DNA of 64,000 nt, from positions 1,674,001 to 1,738,000 of the forward strand of contig CBDHHD010000016.1 of the NCBI GenBank assembly GCA_965263285.1, in the 5' to 3' direction. Positions 36,754-44,477 of the stretch are shown here, in pieces (position 1 is the first letter of the stretch; each line of letters begins with the position of its first letter). A program made the position numbers and the translations under genes. The DNA comes from JASGCP01 sp965263285 (GTDB taxonomy: Bacteria; Bacteroidota; Bacteroidia; Chitinophagales; Chitinophagaceae). A model generated the notes under the pieces. It was not told the origin of the DNA, did not search any database, and saw nothing but the letters and a program-made list of their open reading frames with translations.

Positions 36754-36841
36754 ATAATAATTAGGTTTTTGTTGAATGGTATTTTATTAGTTAATAATAC
36801 GAGTGGTAGATCTATTACATTTGGCAGTGCGTATATAAGTT

Positions 36842-38368
36842 TTAATTAGGATTAGGAACAGTGTAGGAAATGCGCAGGAACATCCTAAATGGACTATTGT
36901 TTTTTTTAGCAGAACTTATATCACCCCCTCCTATAACTGCTCTGCCAAATGCTGTTGTGTTTTCATAAGTAGGAGTAAGTGTTACTCTAATAGGGTTACC
37001 GCTAGCATCAAATAGCGGGTATTGTGTATTAGGATATGGTGCTTGATACCATAGCAATGCATTGCTTACAGCGTATAGACGCAATGGCAAAGGAGTGTTT
37101 TTTCTTGTAACAATACCTTGAATATACCTAGTGAGGTTGAATTGATAACTATATACATTTCCATAATTAGGTACATTAGTTTGCAAACTATTTCCTCCAA
37201 AATATCCATAATTAGGTGTGCCTGTAGCATCTACAACAAAATCGTTAGGCACATTTCTTGCTACATATCGAGTGCTGTCGTATGCTGCTAATAACAAATT
37301 AGTGGGAGTGCTAAAGTATCCATCTATAATGGGATTGTTAGGTATTTGTAAGATCGTTAGGTCGGCTCTATTGATAATAACATTAGGGAAATTTACTATT
37401 TCGGGCATGGCTATGCTAACAAATGTGCCAGGAGAAGTTTGTATATAGTTGATGGAATCAAAGGGTCTATTGGTATTTAAATTAGGTTGGAAACTACCCG
37501 TATAATTTCTTGTTATGAAATTGGCAAAACGAGATTGTACGGTTGAAGTAGCATCGTTAACAAGTGTTAGAGGGAAATAAGATGCGGTTGTGTCTTTTAC
37601 ACCATTGTATGAGTAGTGATAATAAAATGCAATATTAGTATTGGTTTGGTTTGATAAACTAATCGATAAAAGTGCATTACCTGATGTAGCCGATACTTCT
37701 AATCCTGCAAAGTATTGTCGAAATATAGCAGCCGATTTATAGGCAGTATTGGAATCGTAAGCGTTTACGAATGTTTTTCCAAAAGATAGGGGCATGGCAA
37801 TTCTAATTTGATTGGTTGTTCTTTCAAAACGATTAATAACCGAATCAGATAGTCTACGAATATCATAAGCTTGAGGAGTAAATCCATCTATGGTAATGGT
37901 AGTAAAATTTTGAGGATATTGAACAGGGTAGTTGGTAAGCATTAAGGGGGTAGATGGTGCAATTTGGCTTACTCCTAATGTAATAGGCGTAGTTGAATCA
38001 CCATAATTTTTTACATAACTTAATAACAAACGACACGAGTCAAGTATAATGCTATCTTTAGGTGCACTAAAATAGTATGCAAAAAAAGGAGGTTTGGGTT
38101 CAAATAAAATGCGTGCTTTTGTTTGACCAAAAATAGGATCATTTTGAATGTTGCCAAGAATTTGATTGTCGGTAACAAAGATATATATAGAATCGTTAGG
38201 GTCTTGTAGTGTTTGCGTGTATACAGGTAAAATAGTGTCATACACGCCTAATCCATCACCATTAGGTATAGTATTGCCTCCTACAGTAGTAGATGAAAAC
38301 TTTGTACAAGATAGAATTATAAAGAAATATAAAAAAAATAAGTAAGATAATTGTTTAAGTAATTGCAT
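36842..38368 (-). CDS. DUF4270-family lipoprotein
   Basis: A 508-residue lipoprotein (lipobox IILSC near residue 20) resembling DUF4270, a Bacteroidota-specific outer-surface family. Typical features: DTILPVYTQT, then GNIQNDPIFGQTKARILFEP near 72-91, and repeated beta-strand modules with LNTNRPFDSINYIQ. It sits beside a glycogen-synthase-like gene and panC, the order usual in the phylum, which supports the call. Function unknown. Confidence 0.8.
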   Translation of the reverse strand: MQLLKQLSYLFFLYFFIILSCTKFSSTTVGGNTIPNGDGLGVYDTILPVYTQTLQDPNDSIYIFVTDNQILGNIQNDPIFGQTKARILFEPKPPFFAYYFSAPKDSIILDSCRLLLSYVKNYGDSTTPITLGVSQIAPSTPLMLTNYPVQYPQNFTTITIDGFTPQAYDIRRLSDSVINRFERTTNQIRIAMPLSFGKTFVNAYDSNTAYKSAAIFRQYFAGLEVSATSGNALLSISLSNQTNTNIAFYYHYSYNGVKDTTASYFPLTLVNDATSTVQSRFANFITRNYTGSFQPNLNTNRPFDSINYIQTSPGTFVSIAMPEIVNFPNVIINRADLTILQIPNNPIIDGYFSTPTNLLLAAYDSTRYVARNVPNDFVVDATGTPNYGYFGGNSLQTNVPNYGNVYSYQFNLTRYIQGIVTRKNTPLPLRLYAVSNALLWYQAPYPNTQYPLFDASGNPIRVTLTPTYENTTAFGRAVIGGGDISSAKKNNSPFRMFLRISYTVPNPN

Positions 38369-38473
38369 GATAATTAAATGTAATTTGAATCTTGAATTAT
38401 AAATTAGTGAGTGATGTTATAAAAAATGGAAGTTAAATAAAAAATAATTTATAGTAGATGAAATATTTTAATG

Positions 38474-39292
38474 CTATTTGCCTTTTTGCAGTAAATCTTG
38501 ATAAAAGGCGAGATATTCTGATAGGTCTGCGTTCCATCCGTTAAAATGGAGTATTTTTTTATTTTTGACATTAGCAAAATTCTTCATTAAAGAGTTTTCT
38601 ATTTTATCCCCTGCAAAAGTAATAGCGTCTGAATAAGTAGCTGCTCCTTTTTGTAGTGCGGTATTAGTAGTTTCTTTGTAAGATTCTATTGTTTTAGGCG
38701 TAATGCCCTGATGCGTAAGGAGGTTTTGTAAAAATAAATTTCCTAATTTTTCTTTAAAATAGTTTTCTTGAATAGTATAGACAATTTTGCTTCTAGCAAA
38801 AACAGGCTCTCTGCTATAGGTTGTTTTGATAAGCAGGGGGGTAATAGCCGAAAACCAACCACATACATGAATAATCTCGGGTGCCCAATTAAATTTTTTA
38901 ACCACTTCTAATACACTTTTTGCAAAGAATATAGATCGAATGCCATTATTAGGTAGCCATTGATCGTTTTCATCGTGAAAAAGTATTTTTTTTCCAAAAA
39001 AATCATCATTTTGCATAAAATAAACCTGATTCCTAGAATTAGGGATAGAAGCTACTTTTATTTGCAAAGGGAAATCCTCTTGGTTTACATGAATATTAAT
39101 GCCCGACATGCTAATAACTTCATGTAGTTTATGTCTTCTTATATTAATAGAACCATAACAAGGCATAATGCATCTTACTTCTATTTTGTTTTGTCCTAAA
39201 AAAACAATAAGTCTTGTGAGCAATTCGGCAAATTCTGTAATTTCAAGATAAGGAGATAGTTCTGTTACGACAAACAAAAATCTTTTATTCAT
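38474..39292 (-). CDS. Glycogen/starch synthase-like protein, GT5 half only
   Basis: 272 residues matching the N-terminal GT5 domain of glycogen synthases: LFVVTELSPYLEITEFAEL near residues 5-23, MPCYGSINIRRH near 43-54, FFAKSVLEVVKKFNWAPEIIHVCGW in parts near 122-147. The normal KTGGL-type loop is degenerate (ITEFAEL), and the C-terminal GT1 half with the E-x7-E motif is absent. Bacteroidota carry such short forms next to DUF4270 and panC, so it may be a conserved stand-alone protein instead of a broken gene. Catalysis is doubtful. Confidence 0.75.
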   Translation of the reverse strand: MNKRFLFVVTELSPYLEITEFAELLTRLIVFLGQNKIEVRCIMPCYGSINIRRHKLHEVISMSGINIHVNQEDFPLQIKVASIPNSRNQVYFMQNDDFFGKKILFHDENDQWLPNNGIRSIFFAKSVLEVVKKFNWAPEIIHVCGWFSAITPLLIKTTYSREPVFARSKIVYTIQENYFKEKLGNLFLQNLLTHQGITPKTIESYKETTNTALQKGAATYSDAITFAGDKIENSLMKNFANVKNKKILHFNGWNADLSEYLAFYQDLLQKGK

Positions 39293-39314
39293 TATTTTAA
39301 TATTTTTTAAATTA

Positions 39315-39332
39315 CAAATTTAATTAATTTTG
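39315..39332. promoter_or_regulatory. Nearly abutting divergent promoters (GT5 gene / panC)
   Basis: Minus-strand TAAATTTG (39315-39322) and plus-strand TAATTTTG (39325-39332), both TAnnTTTG, are two bases apart. The two -7 regions could not be bound by polymerase at once. Confidence 0.5.
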
Positions 39333-39359
39333 CGTTATCATTTACTATTAAACTTTAAA

Positions 39360-40217
39360 ATGATTCTTTGTACTAATATAAATTTTTACAACAAAGTATA
39401 CGATTCATGGGCAGAAAATAATAAAACGATAGGGTTGGTTCCTACAATGGGTGCTTTACATCAAGGTCATTTGCATTTAATTGAATGTTCAAAAAAGGAA
39501 AATGATATTACTGTGGTGACTATTTTTGTTAATCCTAAGCAATTTAATTCTCCAAAAGATTTTGAAAATTATCCTATTATTATAAATGAAGATATCGCAT
39601 TATTAAGAAAACTAAATTGTGATATGGCTATTACTCCTAATTTAGAAGAAGTATATCCACCCCAGTTACCTTCAGTTGATGTTGACTTAGGAATGCTCGA
39701 TGATATGCTAGAAGGCAAGTATAGACCGGGGCATTTTAAGGGTGTGTATACTGTATTGCATCGATTTTTTGATTGGGTTAAGCCTCATCGTGTGTATTTT
39801 GGCAAGAAAGACTATCAACAATGTATGGTTGTAAATAAACTTATTCAACAATATTATCCCTCTATTATATTAAAATTATGTGAAACACATAGAGAACAAA
39901 ATGGACTCGCTATGAGTAGTAGAAATAGATTGTTGTCTTTAGCTCAACAGAAAGAAGCGGGTGTTATTTTTCAGGTATTATCTAATATAAAAAAGATTAC
40001 CCAAGAACAAAAACCTATTTGCTTTACAGATATAATAGAAGAATCTAAGCAGTTTGTTATAGCAAATGGGTTTAGCAAAATCGACTATTTGTCTGTTGCA
40101 TATAGAGACACCCTTATGCCTGTTCGCACTTGGGATCAACAATCGCCGATTATAGCGCTCATAGCCGCTTTTTATAATGGAGTAAGATTAATAGATAATA
40201 TGGTATTGTATGAGTGA
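39360..40217 (+). CDS. panC: Pantoate--beta-alanine ligase
   Basis: A 285-residue enzyme making pantothenate from pantoate, beta-alanine and ATP. Seen: GLVPTMGALHQGHLHLI near 25-41 (with the HxGH motif of adenylate-forming nucleotidyltransferases), VNPKQFNSPKDFENYP, and YFGKKDYQQ, then SSRNRLLS. ATG 39360 is chosen: the longer frame from 39330 would start inside the promoter. Confidence 0.95.
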   Translation: MILCTNINFYNKVYDSWAENNKTIGLVPTMGALHQGHLHLIECSKKENDITVVTIFVNPKQFNSPKDFENYPIIINEDIALLRKLNCDMAITPNLEEVYPPQLPSVDVDLGMLDDMLEGKYRPGHFKGVYTVLHRFFDWVKPHRVYFGKKDYQQCMVVNKLIQQYYPSIILKLCETHREQNGLAMSSRNRLLSLAQQKEAGVIFQVLSNIKKITQEQKPICFTDIIEESKQFVIANGFSKIDYLSVAYRDTLMPVRTWDQQSPIIALIAAFYNGVRLIDNMVLYE

Positions 40218-40392
40218 TAATTTTTTGTAATCAATATTTGCCTAAAAATAAATTTTGCAGAGATAGTATTGAAATAAATTTAATTTATAGATTAATCAAA
40301 TTAATCATTCGTGCAAGAAAAAAGTTAAAATATAAAACCACTAATGAGGTGTTTTAAAAAATAAAAATATTTTTTAAATTCAACTTAATTTT

Positions 40393-40400
40393 TATCTTTG
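40393..40400 (+). promoter_or_regulatory. Bacteroidota -7 element upstream of lutB, long leader
   Basis: TATCTTTG lies 147 bp before the lutB ATG, giving the longest leader seen in the window (about 140 nt). I see no known riboswitch in it; the rest of the 329-bp gap is AT-rich and empty. Confidence 0.45.
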
Positions 40401-40546
40401 TAAAAGTGTTGCACTCAAATCTTGAATTCATCTTGTATTAAAGAAAGGATGTTAGTCTACATATAATTAAATCTTTTTTTTGATATTTTTTGTGTTTTTG
40501 GAGTGTGCAAATTTAATTACACTGTTATGTTTTAGCTATTATTCTT

Positions 40547-41908
40547 ATGAAAACACATGCTACTTTATCAGAAGAATTTAATCGTGACGAATCTTATGTA
40601 GATTGGCATGATAAGTCTTTATGGACTGTTAGAAGTCGTAGAGATGCGATTACGCATAAAATTCCCGATTGGGAGGAGTTGCGTACAAGTGCCTCAAATA
40701 TTAAAATGCATACCTTATCTAAATTAGGATATTATCTCTCTCAATTTGAAGAGCAAGCAACTAAAAATGGAATTTGTGTTCATTGGGCACAAGATGCAGA
40801 AGAACATAACAATATTGTATATAATATTTTAAAGGAAAAAAATGTTAAAGAGATTGTTAAGAGTAAGTCTATATTAACTGAAGAATGTGAGTTAAATCAT
40901 TTTTTACAATCTAAAGGTATAGATGTTGTTGATAGTGATTTAGGTGAATTGGTGGTTCAATTGGCTCATCAAATACCTAGCCATATTGTGTTGCCTTGTA
41001 TTCACATGACAAAGGAAAGTATTAGTGATTTGTTTCATGATAAATTAGGCACGCCTAAAGGCAATGTAGATGCTAAATTTTTAGCTAATGTAGCACGAGA
41101 GTATTTGCGGGATAAGTTCTTAACAAGAAAAGTAGCTATCACAGGTGTTAATTTTATGATTGCAGAAACGGGTGAGTTTGTTGTGTGTACAAATGAAGGG
41201 AATGCAGATATGGGTGTACACATAGCTGATACGCATATTGCTTGTGTGGGTATTGAAAAATTATTGCCATTAAGAAAGCATTTAGGGGTGTTTTTAAGAC
41301 TATTAGCCAGAAGTGCTACAGGCCAACAAATTACGGTTTATTCTTCGCATTTTCGTAAACCTGCTCCTCAAAAAGAAATTCATCTTATTTTAGTAGATAA
41401 TGGACGTACAAAGATCTTGGCTAATCCATCTTATCGTAACTCTTTAAAGTGTATCCGTTGTGGCGCTTGTTTTAATACATGTCCTGTATATCGTAGAAGT
41501 GGTGGATTTAGCTATAAAAATGCAGTGGCAGGGCCTATTGGATCTATTATATCTCCTAATATGGATATGAAAAAGCATGCCGATTTGCCTTTTGCCTCTT
41601 CTTTATGTGGCAGTTGTAGCAATGTTTGTCCTGTAAAGATTAATATTCATGAGCAGTTGTATTTATGGCGACAAGATATTGTAAAGAGTGGCTATGTATC
41701 GCCCGTAAAAAAAATAATGATGCAAAAAATGGCTTTAATGCTTTCAAAACCATGGTTATATAAATGGGCGGGGAAGACAGCAAGAGTAGCATTAAGGAAT
41801 GTTTCTTTTATATTTAAAAGCAAAAAGTTGAATCCTTGGTATAAACATAGAGAAATGCCTAATGCGCCTAAACAGTCTTTTATGGAGTGGTATCAAAAAA
41901 ACAAATAA
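40547..41908 (+). CDS. lutB: Lactate utilization protein LutB-like, LUD + 2x4Fe-4S
   Basis: A 453-residue iron-sulfur protein. The N-terminal LUD domain is followed by two 4Fe-4S motifs: CIRCGACFNTCPVYR near 303-317 and CGSCSNVCPVKINIH near 355-369, then a DUF3390-like tail. With LutC (and LutA, not here) the family oxidises L-lactate to pyruvate. The stop is 11 bp before lutC. Missing lutA means it may be elsewhere or replaced. Confidence 0.88.
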   Translation: MKTHATLSEEFNRDESYVDWHDKSLWTVRSRRDAITHKIPDWEELRTSASNIKMHTLSKLGYYLSQFEEQATKNGICVHWAQDAEEHNNIVYNILKEKNVKEIVKSKSILTEECELNHFLQSKGIDVVDSDLGELVVQLAHQIPSHIVLPCIHMTKESISDLFHDKLGTPKGNVDAKFLANVAREYLRDKFLTRKVAITGVNFMIAETGEFVVCTNEGNADMGVHIADTHIACVGIEKLLPLRKHLGVFLRLLARSATGQQITVYSSHFRKPAPQKEIHLILVDNGRTKILANPSYRNSLKCIRCGACFNTCPVYRRSGGFSYKNAVAGPIGSIISPNMDMKKHADLPFASSLCGSCSNVCPVKINIHEQLYLWRQDIVKSGYVSPVKKIMMQKMALMLSKPWLYKWAGKTARVALRNVSFIFKSKKLNPWYKHREMPNAPKQSFMEWYQKNK

Positions 41909-41919
41909 ATATCATAATA

Positions 41920-42531
41920 ATGTTATCAGATAGTAAAGAAAAAATATTGGATCGTATTAAACAGATTGCTATAGATTCAGTAGAATTGCCTTCTATTGAT
42001 TGTTTTTCGTCTATAACGAATGGGTTATCGCCTGTAAATAATTTTGTGCAAATGGTATCGAGTATTGGAGCAAATTGCAAACAAGTTAAAACAATACAAG
42101 AAGCTACGCAGTTTTTAAAAGAATATGTAATAACTAAGAAGAATATATATACTAGTGTGCCTTATTTTCCTTTTGAAGCTACGATGATAACGGCCAATAT
42201 GACGCCTTACCAATTGTCAGATGCTGATTTTATTATTATATCTGCTTCTGTAGGTGTAGCAGAAAATGGCGCTGTATGGGTATATGATAAAAATTTGCCT
42301 ATTAGGGTAGCTCCTTTTATTTCTAAAGATTTAGCAGTAATATTACCTACACAAGCAGTTGTGTCTACGATGCATGATGCCTATACAAAGATCAATAGCA
42401 TAGCGTATAGTTTTGCTACTTTTATAGCAGGCCCGTCGCGAACAGCAGATATTGCGCAAGAATTAGTAGTGGGTGTGCATGGAGCTGAGCGATTAATACT
42501 TGTATTAATAGATGACATGAATGATGAATGA
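41920..42531 (+). CDS. lutC: LUD-domain protein LutC-like
   Basis: 203 residues, single LUD domain with ADFIIISASVGVAENGAVWV near 126-145 and TFIAGPSRTADIAQELVVGVHGAE (in parts near 169-192), the LutC/YkgG signature. ATG 41920 avoids overlap with lutB (an earlier frame start at 41887 lies inside lutB). Operon with lutB and gltD. Confidence 0.85.
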   Translation: MLSDSKEKILDRIKQIAIDSVELPSIDCFSSITNGLSPVNNFVQMVSSIGANCKQVKTIQEATQFLKEYVITKKNIYTSVPYFPFEATMITANMTPYQLSDADFIIISASVGVAENGAVWVYDKNLPIRVAPFISKDLAVILPTQAVVSTMHDAYTKINSIAYSFATFIAGPSRTADIAQELVVGVHGAERLILVLIDDMNDE

Positions 42532-42549
42532 TTTTAAAAACATGATAAT

Positions 42550-44064
42550 ATGGGACAAATAAATGGATTTATAGAGTTTTCAAGAGAAATGCCTCAGAAA
42601 AAAGATCCATTAGAGCGAATAAAAAATTATAATGAGTTTGAGTCTTTATACACCTCCGATCAGTTGCATCAACAATCTGCTCGTTGTATGAATTGTGGTG
42701 TGCCTTTTTGTCATAGTGGTTGCCCTTTAGGAAATATTATCCCTAAATTTAATGATGCGGTATATAGAGAGAATTGGGAAGAGGCATATAAAGTTCTTTC
42801 TATGACGAATAATTTCCCTGAGTTTACGGGTAGAATTTGTCCCGCTCCTTGTGAGTCGGCTTGTGTGTTGGGCATTAATAAGCCCCCTGTTGCTATTGAA
42901 GAGATAGAAAAGCATATTATAGAAATTGCTTTTGAGAAGGGAATTATTAAGCCTATTGTGCCTGCTTATAGAACAGGTAAAAAGGTAGCTATTGTAGGAT
43001 CAGGGCCAGCAGGATTAGCAGTGGCTGCACAATTAAATACAGTAGGGCACTTGGTTACAGTGTATGAGCGAGACGATGCTCCTGGTGGTTTATTGCGTTA
43101 TGGTATTCCTGATTTTAAATTAGAAAAGTCGTTGTTGGATCGTAGAATTCAGCTAATGAAAGATGAGGGGATTTTTTTTCAGGTAAATTGTTTTGTGGGG
43201 GAATCAATTAGTATGGAGAAGCTTTTGTTGTCTTATGATGCCATTGTATTAGCGGGAGGGAGCACGGTACCTCGCAATTTGAATGTATCAGGAAGAGAGT
43301 TGAAAGGGGTTTATTTTGCAATGGAGTTTTTGAAACAGCAAAATAAACGAAACGCTTCAAAAGATTTTTTAAAAAAGAATAACACAGAAAGTAATATGGT
43401 TGATGTCTCTATTCTTGCTACGAATAAAGACGTAGTAGTGATTGGGGGAGGGGATACGGGTAGCGATTGTGTAGGCACTTCAAATCGACAAGGTGCAAAA
43501 AGTGTTACGCAATTTGAGTTATTACCTAAGCCTCCAGAAGGCAGAACGCCATTTATGCCTTGGCCAACTTATCCCATGATACTTAAAACTACTTCATCTC
43601 ATGAAGAGGGTTGTCAGCGTTATTGGGGGTTATCTACTAAGTCGTTTGTGGGAGATGAGTTGCAACAATTAAAAGCTTTGCGTGTAGTTGAATTAGAGTG
43701 GAAGATGAATGATGAAGGGAAGGCGGTAGAGTTTGTAGAAGTACCTAACAGCGAGCGAGAGATTCCTTGTCAATTAGTTTTGTTAGCCATGGGTTTTTTA
43801 CATCCCTACCAAAAAGGCATGGTAGAATCTTTAGGTATTGAACTTGATGAGCGGGGTAATGTGAATGCAAAGGAAGGAATGTATCAAACAAATATAGAAA
43901 AGATTTTTGTTGCTGGAGATATGCGTAGGGGGCAGTCTTTAGTTGTTTGGGCTATTAGTGAAGGGCGAGAGTGTGCGACTCAAGTAGATGCTTTCCTTTC
44001 CTCTCATCATTTTTCTCTACTAGAAAAAAAAGACGCTACTGTTATTATTGAAAATAGATTATGA
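42550..44064 (+). CDS. gltD: Glutamate synthase small subunit (GltD-type)
   Basis: A 504-residue NADPH-dependent FAD/Fe-S oxidoreductase subunit. The N-terminal cluster-binding segment CMNCGVPFCHSGCPLGN is near 38-54, with a second CPAPCESACV; the FAD loop VAIVGSGPAGLAVAAQL is near 140-156 and the NADPH loop VVVIGGGDTGSDCVGTS near 296-312. It passes electrons to the GltB large subunit, which is not in the window. It lies 18 bp after lutC, so it is in the lut transcript, a link worth noting since lactate oxidation and GltD share redox chemistry but not pathway. Confidence 0.92.
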   Translation: MGQINGFIEFSREMPQKKDPLERIKNYNEFESLYTSDQLHQQSARCMNCGVPFCHSGCPLGNIIPKFNDAVYRENWEEAYKVLSMTNNFPEFTGRICPAPCESACVLGINKPPVAIEEIEKHIIEIAFEKGIIKPIVPAYRTGKKVAIVGSGPAGLAVAAQLNTVGHLVTVYERDDAPGGLLRYGIPDFKLEKSLLDRRIQLMKDEGIFFQVNCFVGESISMEKLLLSYDAIVLAGGSTVPRNLNVSGRELKGVYFAMEFLKQQNKRNASKDFLKKNNTESNMVDVSILATNKDVVVIGGGDTGSDCVGTSNRQGAKSVTQFELLPKPPEGRTPFMPWPTYPMILKTTSSHEEGCQRYWGLSTKSFVGDELQQLKALRVVELEWKMNDEGKAVEFVEVPNSEREIPCQLVLLAMGFLHPYQKGMVESLGIELDERGNVNAKEGMYQTNIEKIFVAGDMRRGQSLVVWAISEGRECATQVDAFLSSHHFSLLEKKDATVIIENRL

Positions 44065-44139
44065 GAGGTATACATTGGTGTACATTTATAACTTGAATCT
44101 CGCATATTTTGCTAATGATAGATTCAGAATTAAAGCATT

Positions 44140-44280
44140 CATTCTCGCTGGTCGCTTCGCTCACCTCGTTTTGTAACGCTCTTTATCTGAGGGCAGTCCT
44201 CATCAGATATTTCCTATTATTTCCATGTTTATATTTATTTAATAATCCATGCTTCCAGCACCTCAAAAAAAGATGTAGCC
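44140..44280 (-). repeat. Foldback MITE-like element, copy G (one half only)
   Basis: About 141 bp: one palindrome arm (CTCGCTGGTCGCTTCGCTCA, GCTCTTTATCTGAGGGCAGT) and the strict terminal repeat ending GATGTAGCC. The central palindrome and the other half are missing. It ends abruptly at 44140 in the gltD-metH gap. Confidence 0.8.
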
Positions 44281-44463
44281 ATACTATCTAATTATGAGGC
44301 AATTTGTTCTAATGTAACTTTCACAATTTATTGATTTAAGGGTTATAAAATATTTGCAAATTATCTAATTTTTTAAAAGCCCTTTTACACACTTTTATGA
44401 ACACTACCTTTCAAGAAAAAACAACTTTATTTTTTCTCAACACGCAATATAATAATGCCTTAG

Positions 44464-44471
44464 TATCTTTG
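44464..44471 (+). promoter_or_regulatory. Bacteroidota -7 element almost touching the metH start
   Basis: TATCTTTG lies only 6 bp before the metH ATG (44478), predicting a leaderless or near-leaderless mRNA. No cobalamin riboswitch is visible in the upstream 200 bp. Confidence 0.5.
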
Positions 44472-44477
44472 TGAATT

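Noticed and set aside
39330..39359. Upstream start for panC
   Set aside because: It falls inside the predicted -7 element; ATG 39360 fits the family.
44281..44477. Cobalamin riboswitch upstream of metH
   Set aside because: No B12-box-like or multi-stem structure seen; the promoter sits next to the ATG, leaving no leader.
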